Assembly (NCBI RefSeq): GCF_000020945.1
Contig: NC_011295.1
Location: 744,001-808,000 of the forward strand
Reading direction: 5' to 3'
Source: Coprothermobacter proteolyticus DSM 5265
GTDB taxonomy: Bacteria; Coprothermobacterota; Coprothermobacteria; Coprothermobacterales; Coprothermobacteraceae
DNA: 64,000 nt
The position numbers and the translations under genes were made by a program. Below the pieces are notes generated by a model, which was not told where the DNA came from, made no database searches, and saw only the letters and a program-made list of their open reading frames with translations. Position 1 is the stretch's first letter, and each line of letters starts with the position of its first letter. This document shows positions 9,476 to 18,532 of the stretch, piece by piece.

Positions 9476-10861
9476 GTGGATTTAGTTACGATACAGAAGG
9501 AGATTCAAAACAAGAAGATCTTCGAGCTGCGTCAAATAGCGAATCAGCTTGGCGTTAAAAACGTAAAGACTATGACAAAGCAAGAACTCATTGATGCCAT
9601 ATTAAAGTTGGCTGAGGCAGAACTGCAAGGTGAGCAAAAGCCAGGGGAGACTAAACCTCAAAGTTCTGCTCAACCTATAGAGGTTAAAGACAAGAGCACT
9701 GCTCGGGCGGGAGAAGAGGAAAGTGCACCTACTGCCACTACTGAGCATAGAGGTTCTGGCATACTGTATTTCCCCGATGAACAGCAGGGTTACGCGTTGC
9801 TTAAGAGCAAATTTGGACCCACAGGTGTGGACATTTACCTGTCCATATCACAGGCGAGGAAATTTAAGCTCCGTGAGGGTGATTACGTAGAAGGTATCAT
9901 CCGTCCACCACGCGAAAAGGAAAAATACCCGGCTTTACTTCGCATTGAAAAAGTGAACGGAATCCCTGTTGAGAAGATAGCAGATCGTGTCAAGTTCGAT
10001 GAACTTGTTCCTGTATTCCCTCATGAACGCTTTAACTTGTATTTGGGGCCTCAAGAAATAACTAACAGAATGATTGACCTGTTTGCACCCATTGGTAAAG
10101 GGCAAAGGGGACTCATCGTTGCACCGCCAAAGGCTGGAAAAACCACAATCCTGAAAAAAATAGCTCAAGCAGTTACTACTAATCATCCCGAAGTCCATGT
10201 GATCATTCTTTTGGTAGACGAAAGGCCCGAAGAAGTAACAGATATGATTAGGTCTGTACCAGGAGCAGAAGTTGTGGCATCGACTTTCGATTTACCACCG
10301 GAAAACCATATACAGGTGGCTCACATTGTCCTGGAGAGAGCAAAGCGTTTGGTAGAACTTGGTAGAGACGTGGTTATTCTACTTGACGGTATAACTCGTC
10401 TGACTAGGGCATATAACCTTGTTATCCCGCCTTCTGGAAGAACTTTGTCAGGAGGGCTTGACCCAGCATCTATTAGGGGTCCGAAACATTTCTTTGGAGC
10501 AGCTAGAAAAGTGGAGAGTGGAGGTAGCTTAACCATATTAGCCACGGCTCTAGTAGAAACGGGATCTCGGATGGACGAAGTAATCTTTGAAGAATTCAAA
10601 GGTACTGGTAATATGGAGCTCATATTGGACAGAAAACTCGCTGAACGTAGGTTATTCCCTGCAATTGACATTAAGAGGTCAGGAACTAGGCACGAAGAAA
10701 AACTTTACACACCTGAAGAGCTTGAAGCCATTTGGAAACTTAGAAGAGCCATAGCTGGTCAAGAGCTTGAAAATGCCGTCGAGGAAGTTATAAAGTTTTT
10801 GGCTAGAACAAAGGACAATTCTGAATTCTTGGAACAGATTAACAGGCTCCAGATTCTCTAA
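9476..10861 (+). CDS. rho: Transcription termination factor Rho
   Basis: Hexameric RNA-dependent helicase that ends transcription. The 461-residue protein has the Rho N-terminal helical domain (about 1-45, with LRQIANQLG), a low-complexity Gln/Glu/Pro-rich linker (about 48-85) that is longer than in E. coli, the cold-shock-like primary RNA-binding domain (about 88-160), and the RecA-like ATPase with Walker A PPKAGKTT at 217-224 and Walker B VVILLDGITRL near 298-308. The start is GTG after GTAGGAGGGAAATAA. The rho...tdk-prfA-prmC order is Firmicutes-like, with thyX in the place where rpmE usually sits. Confidence 0.97.
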   Translation: MDLVTIQKEIQNKKIFELRQIANQLGVKNVKTMTKQELIDAILKLAEAELQGEQKPGETKPQSSAQPIEVKDKSTARAGEEESAPTATTEHRGSGILYFPDEQQGYALLKSKFGPTGVDIYLSISQARKFKLREGDYVEGIIRPPREKEKYPALLRIEKVNGIPVEKIADRVKFDELVPVFPHERFNLYLGPQEITNRMIDLFAPIGKGQRGLIVAPPKAGKTTILKKIAQAVTTNHPEVHVIILLVDERPEEVTDMIRSVPGAEVVASTFDLPPENHIQVAHIVLERAKRLVELGRDVVILLDGITRLTRAYNLVIPPSGRTLSGGLDPASIRGPKHFFGAARKVESGGSLTILATALVETGSRMDEVIFEEFKGTGNMELILDRKLAERRLFPAIDIKRSGTRHEEKLYTPEELEAIWKLRRAIAGQELENAVEEVIKFLARTKDNSEFLEQINRLQIL

Positions 10862-10880
10862 AAAGAGGTTGAAATCCACT

Positions 10881-11570
10881 GTGAGTGATATCAAAGTAAA
10901 ACTGCTTTCATGGACGAACGATCCCGAGAAGATAGTTGGCTATGCAGCAAGGATTTGCTATAGCGCTGAGGAGCCCTTGAAACTTCTCGAGAACCTAGGG
11001 TCAGAGCAAATTCAAAAAAGCATTAGAACAGTGAAGAAGAGAGGACATCTTAGTGTGCTGGAACATGCTTCTTTTACTTTTCTCATAGATGGTTGCTCAA
11101 GGGTCTGTACCCACCAATTGGTAAGGCATCGGCTAGCCTCGTATTCTCAGCGTTCACAACGCTATGTGAACGAAGAAGATGAGGGATACGTGGTACCTAA
11201 TACTATTGCGAAGGACTCAGGTGCTCTGGAAGCTTATCGAAAGCACATAGATGAAAGTAAAGAGCTTTATAAACAGCTTTTGGCTATGGGTATACCAAAA
11301 GAGGATGCTCGGTTTGTTATACCTCAGAGTGTAAAAACAACTATCGTTGTTACCATGAATGCGCGGGAGCTATTGCACTTTTTTGGTTTGAGGATGTGTC
11401 GAAGAGCACAATGGGAGATAAGAGAAGTTGCAGCATTGATGCTAAATGAGGTTAAAAAAGTGGCACCGACAATATTTGAGGATGCAGGTCCAGAATGCAT
11501 ATCGAAGGGATTCTGTCCAGAAGGTAACATCAAATGTTACGAAGAGGTAAAACAGCAATGGAAATCATAA
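10881..11570 (+). CDS. thyX: Flavin-dependent thymidylate synthase
   Basis: FAD/NADPH-dependent enzyme that methylates dUMP to dTMP with methylenetetrahydrofolate. The ThyX signature is RHRLASYSQRSQRY near residues 83-96; Ser replaces the more common Asn in the middle, as in many thermophile ThyX proteins. The frame stays open from a TTG at 10869, but that codon is only a base or so from the AGAGG Shine-Dalgarno; GTG at 10881 has about 12 bases and gives 229 residues. It overlaps tdk by 13 bases, so de novo and salvage routes to dTMP are translationally linked. Confidence 0.93.
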   Translation: MSDIKVKLLSWTNDPEKIVGYAARICYSAEEPLKLLENLGSEQIQKSIRTVKKRGHLSVLEHASFTFLIDGCSRVCTHQLVRHRLASYSQRSQRYVNEEDEGYVVPNTIAKDSGALEAYRKHIDESKELYKQLLAMGIPKEDARFVIPQSVKTTIVVTMNARELLHFFGLRMCRRAQWEIREVAALMLNEVKKVAPTIFEDAGPECISKGFCPEGNIKCYEEVKQQWKS

Positions 11571-12154
11571 CTCAGGATGGATGGTTAGAAGTAATAACTG
11601 GATGCATGTTCTCAGGAAAAACCGAAGAATTAGTAAGAAGACTCAGAAGAGCAGTTATAGCCAAGAAGGAGACCATCGCTATAAAGCCAGCTTTAGACAC
11701 GCGATATGATCTGGTAGCTGTGGTTTCTCATTCAGGTTTTAGCTTCAATGCTATTCCAGTTGAAGATCCCAAAAGTATTCTAGGTATGGCAAAGGATGCT
11801 GAAGTGGTAGGCATCGATGAAGCTCAGTTTTTCACGGGAGAGTTGGTACCTGTCATACGAGAGCTGCTGCAGAACAAAAAAAGAGTTATCGTAGCTGGCT
11901 TGGACCTAGATTTTAGGGGAGAGCCTTTTGGGATTATGCCAACCTTGTTGGCATTAGCAGACGAAGTCACCAAACTTCATGCCATATGCAGCGTTTGTGG
12001 AAACATTGCCACCAAGACGCAAAGGCTTATAAATGGAAGACCAGCTCGATATGATGACCCCACCATCTTGGTTGGTGGACTGGAGACGTATGAAGCAAGA
12101 TGTAACTTGCACCATGAAGTTCCCGGTAAAACGCTTACGCTTTTCAAGGAGTGA
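11558..12154 (+). CDS. tdk: Thymidine kinase
   Basis: Type II thymidine kinase (ATP plus thymidine to dTMP). The P-loop GCMFSGKT is at residues 15-22, the catalytic Glu is in GIDEAQFF near residue 88, and a zinc site is formed by CSVC near 145 and the later RCNLHH. The open frame begins at ATG 11534, but ATG 11558 has AGAGG ten bases upstream and gives the usual 198 residues. It is packed between thyX (13-base overlap) and prfA, the same position relative to prfA-prmC as in Firmicutes. Confidence 0.95.
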   Translation: MEIITQDGWLEVITGCMFSGKTEELVRRLRRAVIAKKETIAIKPALDTRYDLVAVVSHSGFSFNAIPVEDPKSILGMAKDAEVVGIDEAQFFTGELVPVIRELLQNKKRVIVAGLDLDFRGEPFGIMPTLLALADEVTKLHAICSVCGNIATKTQRLINGRPARYDDPTILVGGLETYEARCNLHHEVPGKTLTLFKE

Positions 12155-12159
12155 TAGTT

Positions 12160-13242
12160 TTGGCCCTAGATAATATCATTCGTGCTATGGAAGAACGTTA
12201 CGAATCTTTGGTAAGAGATCTTGAGAATCCTGAGATTGCATCGGATCCGGAACAGCTGATGAAACTCATGAGAGAAAAAAGTCAGCTTGATCCGATTATA
12301 GAGAAAATCGCAGACTATAGGAAGCTGATTAGGGATATTGAATCAGCAAAAGCTATCCTCGAAGAACCAGGAGAAGACGAGCTTAAAGAACTAGCAGAAG
12401 AAGAACTTCGAAATCTAGAAGACATTCTTCCTCAAAAAGAAAAGGAACTAAAGCTGCTGCTGGTGGAACCTGACCCTATGGATGAGAAACCAGTCATTGT
12501 AGAGATTAGAGCTGGTGTGGGCGGTGAGGAAGCAGCTTTGTTTGCAGGAGATCTTTTCAGAATGTACACTAGGTATGCTGAGAGAAAGGGTTGGAAGGTA
12601 GAACTAGTTGACTCTAACCCCACAGATCTTGGTGGATTCAAAGAAGTTGTCTTCTCAGTGGAAGGGGATAGGGTATATTCGCGGCTCAAATACGAATCCG
12701 GGGTTCACCGCGTTCAAAGGGTGCCTGAAACAGAATCCTCTGGAAGGATTCACACGTCAACTGCGACGGTAGCAGTTTTGCCTGAAGTAGATGAGGTAGA
12801 AATTGAAATAAACGAGGAAGACTTGGAAATAGACACTTTCAGAGCAGGTGGACATGGTGGCCAAAACGTGCAGAAAAACGAAACCGCCGTCAGAATAAAG
12901 CATAAACCAACAGGTATAGTGGTTACTTGTCAAGACGAAAGATCTCAGCTACAAAACAAAATGAAAGCACTCAAAGTGCTCAGGGCAAAACTTTACGAGC
13001 GTCAGCTCGAAGAAAGACAAAAAAGCATGTCAAGTTTCCGTAGATCGCTCATCGGATCAGCCGAACGAGGAGAAAAAATACGGACGTACAACTTCATGCA
13101 AAATAGGGTAACAGACCACAGGATCAATTACACAATCTACTATTTGGACAGGTTTTTGGACGGAGACTTGGACGAGATGATCGACGCATTGGAAACAGCA
13201 GATAGGGAAACCAGACTGCTGGAAATGGATGAAAGCGCTTGA
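12160..13242 (+). CDS. prfA: Peptide chain release factor 1
   Basis: Class I release factor that reads UAA and UAG. The GGQ peptidyl-tRNA hydrolysis motif is at about 233-235 (GGHGGQNVQ) and the codon-recognition PxT motif is VQRVPETES near residue 187, which marks RF1 rather than RF2 (SPF). The frame opens at GTG 12151, but AAGGAG at 12146-12151 overlaps that codon; TTG 12160 is 8 bases downstream of it and gives 360 residues, the family norm. PrmC, which methylates the GGQ glutamine, is encoded directly downstream with a 14-base overlap. Confidence 0.96.
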   Translation: MALDNIIRAMEERYESLVRDLENPEIASDPEQLMKLMREKSQLDPIIEKIADYRKLIRDIESAKAILEEPGEDELKELAEEELRNLEDILPQKEKELKLLLVEPDPMDEKPVIVEIRAGVGGEEAALFAGDLFRMYTRYAERKGWKVELVDSNPTDLGGFKEVVFSVEGDRVYSRLKYESGVHRVQRVPETESSGRIHTSTATVAVLPEVDEVEIEINEEDLEIDTFRAGGHGGQNVQKNETAVRIKHKPTGIVVTCQDERSQLQNKMKALKVLRAKLYERQLEERQKSMSSFRRSLIGSAERGEKIRTYNFMQNRVTDHRINYTIYYLDRFLDGDLDEMIDALETADRETRLLEMDESA

Positions 13243-14029
13243 TTTATTCAAGACGCTAAGACGTTCTGCTTCATCTGATGTTCCAGATTCTACCATCTAC
13301 AACTTAATAAGTTATGTTTTCGGTGTTAGCAAAATAGATGTTGCTCTTGACAAAGACATTATTGTTGACGAAGGTGAGTTCAGGAGGGTTATTTACTTAC
13401 TTGGTGAAAACGTTCCCTTTGCCTACATCACAGGCTACGAAGCTTTTTATGGAAGAGACTTTTATGTATTGCCAGGCGTTTTCATCCCACGTAATGAAAC
13501 AGAGCTTCTAGTGGAGCTTGCACTAAAGGAGCCGTTCAATTCTTTTCTGGACTTCGGAACCGGCAGTGGTGCAATTGCTATCTCTTTGCTTTTGGAGAAT
13601 CCTAAGAGCCAAGGCGTTGCAGTTGAAATATCACATGTAGGTCAACTGTGTACGAAATACAACGCAGAGAAATTTGAAGTTCAAAACAGACTTGCTATTG
13701 TTAGTACTTTGCCCGAAAACGGTATGTTTGACCTTATCATTTCCAACCCACCGTACGTTGCTTATGAATTGTTTGAAGAGGTGGATTACAGCGTGAAAGC
13801 TTTTGAACCTCTTCAAGCGGTATTCCCAGAAGATCCTGTTTTGGTTTTCCGTGATATTTTGACCTACTCTTTGTCACACTTGTCTGATGCAGGCAGAGTA
13901 ATACTCGAAATAGACAGCTATGTTGAAAGCGACCTGCAGAAGCTTGCTTCATCCTTAGGTTTCTATTACCAAGTTACTAAGGACCTTTCACAATTCGATC
14001 GCATCTGTATTCTTTCTCGAAGTTCGTGA
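13229..14029 (+). CDS. prmC: Release factor glutamine methyltransferase
   Basis: SAM-dependent methyltransferase that N5-methylates the Gln of the GGQ motif in RF1 and RF2. It has the N-terminal helical domain (about 1-85) and a Rossmann methyltransferase domain with [13 protein letters not shown] near residue 109 and the substrate-binding NPPY at 173-176. At 266 residues it is slightly short for the family (about 280) but complete. The ATG overlaps the last 14 bases of prfA, so enzyme and substrate are co-translated. Confidence 0.95.
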   Translation: MKALDLFKTLRRSASSDVPDSTIYNLISYVFGVSKIDVALDKDIIVDEGEFRRVIYLLGENVPFAYITGYEAFYGRDFYVLPGVFIPRNETELLVELALKEPFNSFLDFGTGSGAIAISLLLENPKSQGVAVEISHVGQLCTKYNAEKFEVQNRLAIVSTLPENGMFDLIISNPPYVAYELFEEVDYSVKAFEPLQAVFPEDPVLVFRDILTYSLSHLSDAGRVILEIDSYVESDLQKLASSLGFYYQVTKDLSQFDRICILSRSS

Positions 14030-14033
14030 TTCT

Positions 14034-14174
14034 TTGCTAGATACAGTAAGAAAGGAACTCAAGTATTACCTAAAATCTCCGCCATCCTTGTTCTTGTTGT
14101 TTTCCGTCCTTAAAGATGGTGAAAATGTTCATTCTGCTAAGTGGTTTAAAGAACCTAAAGGAAAAGGTTTTTAG
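14034..14174 (+). CDS. Possible small ORF downstream of prmC (46 aa)
   Basis: A 46-codon frame starting at TTG 14034, five bases after the prmC stop, ends in TAG three bases before the terminator stem. The peptide begins LLDTVRKELKYYLKSPPS, continues FLLFSVLKDG and ends WFKEPKGKGF; its basic and aromatic composition looks protein-like, and it fills the space between prmC and the terminator. The frame stays open upstream within prmC, and no clear Shine-Dalgarno is seen, so expression would have to be coupled to prmC. No homologue is recognised; it may be chance. Confidence 0.3.
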   Translation: MLDTVRKELKYYLKSPPSLFLLFSVLKDGENVHSAKWFKEPKGKGF

Positions 14175-14176
14175 TG

Positions 14177-14210
14177 AAAACAAGGCGGCAATCCTATGCC
14201 GCCTTGTTTT
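14177..14210. terminator. Bidirectional intrinsic terminator
   Basis: A perfect 14-base inverted repeat (AAAACAAGGCGGCA, six-base loop, TGCCGCCTTGTTTT) between the convergent prmC and sugar-permease operons. The stem is flanked by A and T runs on the correct sides for termination in both directions. Confidence 0.92.
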
Positions 14211-14230
14211 AGCTTCTAATATGGACTGAT

Positions 14231-15430
14231 TTAGTGCACCCGAGAACGTGTAGCTACGTCAAAGATAACGGCAATGGCAAGAACTACACCTAAGATGATG
14301 TATTGAAGTGAAACGTCTACTCCCAGCAACAACATGCCATTCTGCAATGTTTGCATGACGAAGGCGCCTATAAGTGAGTTAACGACTTTTCCTACACCTC
14401 CTGCAGCTGATACACCGCCTATGTATGCTCCAGCGATAGCGTACAGCTCGAACATTGTTCCTGCAGTGGTAGTGGCAGATTTTAGTCGTGAGGCGAACAG
14501 AATACCAGAAAGGCCCGCCAGCATCCCCATGGACGTGAAAACGATGAGGATGATCTTTTTCACATTGATACCACTGAGTTGAGCAGCTTCTGGGTTACCT
14601 CCAACAGCATAAATGTGGCGACCAAGCACTGTTCTCTCGGTTATAAAGTAGTAGATCATCGTTACACCAAGAACTATGAGTAGTGTCCAAGAAATCCCGT
14701 TGTAGGCTGCAATTTTCAGTGTTATATAAAACAAACCAGCTGTAATGAATATCATTTCTAGTATGAACATGTCAAAGGGTATGGGCTCAATGCCTCTCTG
14801 AATTTGGCGACGGCGGCTGGATATGGAAGAGAAGATTATGGCAATAATGGCAACAATACCAAGAAAAAGCGTAAGTTTATGGTAACCAGGCAAAAAGTTT
14901 TCAAGACCAGGTATGTCTGGTATGAACCCGTTTCCTATGGCATTAAAGGTTTCATTTTTTATGATTATGGTACCCATACCACGAGTTGCTAAGAGTAAAG
15001 CCCCACGGTATGCCATCCACCCCGCCAATGTGGCAATAAAAGAGGGGATACCCAAATAGGCAACCATGGATCCATTAAGTAAACCAGCTAATGCACCTAA
15101 AAGTAGAACTACCAGAATTGCTGTAAAAGCGTTGAAGTGATAAAACATCATCAGATTAGCTGCCACAGCTCCGAGAAATCCTGACAAGAAACCAATGGAC
15201 AGGTCTATGTGTCTTATAACTATGACTAGGGTCACACCAATAGATAGAACTGCAAGATATCCTGTCTGGTTAATCAAGTTTGTTATGTTATCAGGAGAAA
15301 GGAATGTCCCACCAGAAAGCACTTCGAAAACGATCATTATTGCAATCAGTGCTACGAACATCGCGTAGTCACGTACATTTTCCACTAAGAATTTCTTCAG
15401 GTGCTGCCCAAAAGAATTCATCTCTGACAC
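14231..15430 (-). CDS. mmsB: Monosaccharide ABC transporter permease (MmsB/GguB-like)
   Basis: Inner-membrane permease of the CUT2 sugar importer family (BPD_transp_2). The 399 residues form about ten hydrophobic segments, with the conserved GAVAANLM and GRHIYAVGGNPEAAQLSGI cytoplasmic-loop motif that contacts the ATPase. It is the last gene of a three-gene - strand operon (binding protein, ATPase, permease), 6 bases after the ATPase gene, and ends at the terminator at 14177-14210. Similarity of the binding protein to ChvE suggests xylose, glucose, galactose or arabinose as cargo; the exact sugar is not readable from sequence. Confidence 0.92.
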   Translation of the reverse strand: MSEMNSFGQHLKKFLVENVRDYAMFVALIAIMIVFEVLSGGTFLSPDNITNLINQTGYLAVLSIGVTLVIVIRHIDLSIGFLSGFLGAVAANLMMFYHFNAFTAILVVLLLGALAGLLNGSMVAYLGIPSFIATLAGWMAYRGALLLATRGMGTIIIKNETFNAIGNGFIPDIPGLENFLPGYHKLTLFLGIVAIIAIIFSSISSRRRQIQRGIEPIPFDMFILEMIFITAGLFYITLKIAAYNGISWTLLIVLGVTMIYYFITERTVLGRHIYAVGGNPEAAQLSGINVKKIILIVFTSMGMLAGLSGILFASRLKSATTTAGTMFELYAIAGAYIGGVSAAGGVGKVVNSLIGAFVMQTLQNGMLLLGVDVSLQYIILGVVLAIAVIFDVATRSRVH

Positions 15431-15436
15431 CTCCTC

Positions 15437-16960
15437 TTAGTCGATGGCATATTTCATCACAGTTTCCTGATCAGCTTGGTCAGCTGAGAGTTCTCCAGTA
15501 ATACGACCACGACCCATAACGTAGATCCTATCGCTCATTCCGAGTATCTCCGGCAGTTCAGAGGAAATAAGTAAGATCGCCTTTCCTTCCTTTGCCAGTT
15601 CTCTCATAAGGGTGTAGATCTCAAACTTTGCGCCAACGTCAATACCTCGTGTGGGCTCATCCAAAATAAGCACCTTCGGCTCAGTAAATAGTCCCTTCGC
15701 TACTAGCACTTTTTGTTGCGTTCCTCCACTTAGGGTAGAGATCTTCGCCTCCACATTGGGAGCTTTTATGCTCAGTCGTTTAACAAAATTATTAGCTACT
15801 TGAATTTCTTTTTCATCATCCACTATCAGACCTCGAGAAACAGCTTCCAAATTTGCCAGTGCAATGTTCTTCCTTATGGTTTCTATGAGGATTAGGCCTC
15901 TTTCTTTTCGGTCTTCAGTTAAGTAAAAAATACCGTTTTTTATAGCTTCAGCGGGTGATCTTGGGTTCACCTGCTTACCTTCAACGAACATTTCACCTTG
16001 CACAGTGTAGCCGTAAGGATTCCCAAAAATGCTCAGTCCGAGCTCTGTGCGACCGGCTCCTATTAACCCAAAAAGCCCAACAATTTCGCCTCTGTGGATT
16101 TTTAGGTTTACGTCTTTAGCTAGGTAACGTCCGGTACTCGGATTTATCACGGTCCAGTTCTTTAATTCAAAAACAACTTCATCGGTTGGCTCTGCTATTT
16201 TGGGTGGGTAGAGATTCGCGATCTCGCGTCCCACCATGTATTTTATTATGGTCGCTTCATCCACTTCCTGCTCACGTCGGTCAAAATATGCCACAGAGCG
16301 CCCATCGCGGAGCACAGTAATGGAATCAGCTACTTGCAGCACTTCTTTTAGACGGTGACTTATAAGTATTATGGTCATGCCTCTCGCTTTTAGTTCTTTG
16401 AGTAGGTTAAGTAGGTTTTCACTTTCTAGTTCACTCAAAGCAGAAGTCGGTTCGTCCAATATGAGAGCTTTTGGTTTACTACTTAAGGCCTTGGCTATCT
16501 CAACTAACTGCTGCATACTTACACTGAGGTTTTTCACTTTTGCCGTGGGACTGATGTAGTCGGCCTTAACCATTTTTAGCAACCTTCCTGCTTCGTCGAT
16601 TTCCTTTTCCGTATCTACAACCAGCCCTTTTCTGATTTCGTTGCTCAAGAAAATGTTTTCATAAACCATCATTTCGGGAACCAAGGAGAGTTCTTGATAT
16701 ATTATGGAGATTCCAGCTTTTTCACTGTCTCTTATTGAGTGAAACTGGACGGGGTGCCCCTCAATGAGTATTTCTCCGCTGTACTGTCCATAAGGGTACA
16801 CCCCACTCAGGATCTTCATCAGAGTGCTCTTTCCTGCGCCGTTTTCACCGACTAGGCAGTGAATTTCGCCTTCCTTGACTTTCATATTGACATCAAAAAG
16901 AACTTGGACTTCGCCAAATGACTTGCTTATGTTTCTAAGCTCTATGAGTGGGGTGTCCAT
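15437..16960 (-). CDS. mmsA: Monosaccharide ABC transporter ATP-binding protein (MmsA/GguA-like)
   Basis: Double-cassette ATPase (507 residues) of a CUT2 sugar importer. The first cassette has Walker A GENGAGKS at residues 38-45, signature LSVSMQQ and Walker B KALILDEPTSAL. The second has a degenerate Walker A (GLIGAGRTE), the intact signature LSGGTQQK and Walker B KVLILDEPTRGID. An altered second P-loop is normal in this family, so one competent ATP site is expected. It lies between the binding protein and the permease gene in a tight operon. Confidence 0.94.
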   Translation of the reverse strand: MDTPLIELRNISKSFGEVQVLFDVNMKVKEGEIHCLVGENGAGKSTLMKILSGVYPYGQYSGEILIEGHPVQFHSIRDSEKAGISIIYQELSLVPEMMVYENIFLSNEIRKGLVVDTEKEIDEAGRLLKMVKADYISPTAKVKNLSVSMQQLVEIAKALSSKPKALILDEPTSALSELESENLLNLLKELKARGMTIILISHRLKEVLQVADSITVLRDGRSVAYFDRREQEVDEATIIKYMVGREIANLYPPKIAEPTDEVVFELKNWTVINPSTGRYLAKDVNLKIHRGEIVGLFGLIGAGRTELGLSIFGNPYGYTVQGEMFVEGKQVNPRSPAEAIKNGIFYLTEDRKERGLILIETIRKNIALANLEAVSRGLIVDDEKEIQVANNFVKRLSIKAPNVEAKISTLSGGTQQKVLVAKGLFTEPKVLILDEPTRGIDVGAKFEIYTLMRELAKEGKAILLISSELPEILGMSDRIYVMGRGRITGELSADQADQETVMKYAID

Positions 16961-16983
16961 CTTATCTCACCTATTTCTCTTTG

Positions 16984-18096
16984 CTACTCAGTGGGCCAAG
17001 TGAAATCACTTTCACTGTAGTACCCAGAATCTATTAGAATTTCTCTAACATTGCTCTTGTCAACTACTTGAACTTCAGAAGGCTTAGAAGGAACATCTTT
17101 AACGCCATTGTTGTATGTGGTAGTAGCTTCAGGCTCTCCGCCTTCAAGATAAGTTATGGCAGCGTTAATTGCATCTCTTACCAAAACGCGTACGTCCTTA
17201 AATACTGTCATGGATTGCTTTCCATCGATAATGTACTGCACTGATGGCTTCTCAGCATCCTGACCGGTAATCACATAGGATGTGATGTCTGGATCTGCGG
17301 CAAACGTGTCAGCAATAGATCTTGCAGTTCCGTCGTTAGGGGCAAGTATGAAGACATTACCTTTAAGGGTCTTTGGAGCTGATGACAAGTTCGCCTGAGC
17401 AAGGTTCTTAGCAGTATTGAAGTCCCAGTTAGTAGTTATTTGACCAATAATATCAGCTATTTCGTCTCTAGTGAGGCTATTCTTGTCTTTTAAAGCCTCA
17501 GCCTTAGTGGAGTTGGCAATCACGAATGTGCCGTCAGCTATCTTCGGCTGCAGAACTTCCCAAGCCCCCTGGAAGAACAAGAATGAGTTGTTATCAGATA
17601 GAGCACCAGCATACAGGTACAATGGGTTATTCTGTCCCGACGCGTGGTCTACGAGATATTGTCCCTGTTTGCGACCAACCTCAACACTGTCGAACGTTAC
17701 ATAGTAATCAACAGCATCAGTGTCAAGAATGAGCCTGTCGTAAGAAATCACTTTGACACCAGCGTCTCGTGCTGCTTCGGCAGATGCTGCTGCTGCAACA
17801 GCATCGTGAGCACAAAGAATTAACACTTTTATGCCTTGTCCGATTAAGGTCTCCACATTCTGCTTCTCACGTGCAGGATCGCCCTGACTGAACATGATTT
17901 CAGCACTGTAGTCTGTGTCCTTTAGTGCATCATTAAACCTTGTTTCATCCTGAATCCAACGTGGTTCGTCTTTAGTGGGTAGCACAATACCGATGACCTT
18001 TTGCTTTGCTGCCTGCTTAGGAGCACACCCAGCGAGGATGCTAACTACCAGCAGTAACGCTACGAGGACTAACGCTGTCCCTTTGAACCGTTTCAT
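16984..18096 (-). CDS. chvE: Sugar-binding lipoprotein (ChvE-like)
   Basis: Extracytoplasmic binding protein of the adjacent sugar ABC importer. The frame is open to 18138, but ATG 18096 is preceded by GGGAGGTG and starts a lipoprotein signal: MKRFKG, hydrophobic core, and lipobox LAGC with the lipidated Cys24. The mature part is a periplasmic-binding type 1 fold with IVLPTKDEPRW, HDAVAAAASAEAARDAGV and YDRLI, characteristic of the ChvE multiple-monosaccharide group. Total 370 residues. It is the first gene of the operon and sits 23 bases upstream of the ATPase; no intervening terminator is visible, unlike the bmpA operon in this window. Confidence 0.93.
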   Translation of the reverse strand: MKRFKGTALVLVALLLVVSILAGCAPKQAAKQKVIGIVLPTKDEPRWIQDETRFNDALKDTDYSAEIMFSQGDPAREKQNVETLIGQGIKVLILCAHDAVAAAASAEAARDAGVKVISYDRLILDTDAVDYYVTFDSVEVGRKQGQYLVDHASGQNNPLYLYAGALSDNNSFLFFQGAWEVLQPKIADGTFVIANSTKAEALKDKNSLTRDEIADIIGQITTNWDFNTAKNLAQANLSSAPKTLKGNVFILAPNDGTARSIADTFAADPDITSYVITGQDAEKPSVQYIIDGKQSMTVFKDVRVLVRDAINAAITYLEGGEPEATTTYNNGVKDVPSKPSEVQVVDKSNVREILIDSGYYSESDFTWPTE

Positions 18097-18206
18097 ATAC
18101 ACACCTCCCAATATTAAACTAAATACATTGTAGGTCACGGCTAGGCAAAATTGCCGTTAAAACCAGGTTAAAAATTCACTATGTGCAACGTTAAAAACAA
18201 ATTCGG

Positions 18207-18212
18207 TATAAT
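18207..18212 (+). promoter_or_regulatory. -10 box for rubredoxin
   Basis: TATAAT 21 bases before the rubredoxin ATG, predicting a leader of about 15 bases that holds only the AGGAGGTGG ribosome binding site. No good -35 hexamer is seen. Confidence 0.45.
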
Positions 18213-18233
18213 CTTCATAGGAGGTGGAAGAAT

Positions 18234-18392
18234 ATGAAGTACGTTTGCCAAGTTTGCGGTTTTATTTATGATCCAGAGGTTGGCGATCCAGACAATGGTG
18301 TAGCACCAGGAACCCCCTTTGAAGAGCTACCAGAAGACTGGGTTTGCCCAGTTTGTGGTGCATCCAAAGACATGTTCGAACCTGCAGAGTAG
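18234..18392 (+). CDS. Rubredoxin
   Basis: 52-residue one-iron electron carrier. The two Cys knuckles are complete: CQVC (Cys5, Cys8) and CPVC (Cys38, Cys41), with the typical [20 protein letters not shown] loop between them. AGGAGGTGG precedes the ATG. It is monocistronic, with its own terminator at 18420-18447. In anaerobes rubredoxin usually feeds electrons to rubrerythrin, flavodiiron protein or superoxide reductase for oxygen defence; no such partner is in the window, so the role here is inferred. Confidence 0.97.
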   Translation: MKYVCQVCGFIYDPEVGDPDNGVAPGTPFEELPEDWVCPVCGASKDMFEPAE

Positions 18393-18419
18393 TTTGTAGA
18401 TCAAGTTTAATTTGAGGTA

Positions 18420-18447
18420 AAAGAGGCGAGCATCTGCTCGCCTCTTT
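18420..18447 (+). terminator. Intrinsic terminator after rubredoxin
   Basis: Twelve-base inverted repeat AAAGAGGCGAGC, loop ATCT, GCTCGCCTCTTT, 28 bases after the rubredoxin stop. The T run after the stem is short (TTT). Confidence 0.85.
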
Positions 18448-18532
18448 GCATATTAAGAGCGCATATTGGGTATATATTAGTAGGCCTTAAAAAAGTCAAC
18501 CTATTCAATTTAAAGGAGGTGCAAACGAAAAT

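Noticed and set aside
18448-18532. CIRCE or CtsR operator upstream of the Clp ATPase gene
   Set aside because: An imperfect dyad (ATTAGTAGG ... CCTATTCAAT) is present but matches neither the CIRCE nor the CtsR consensus.
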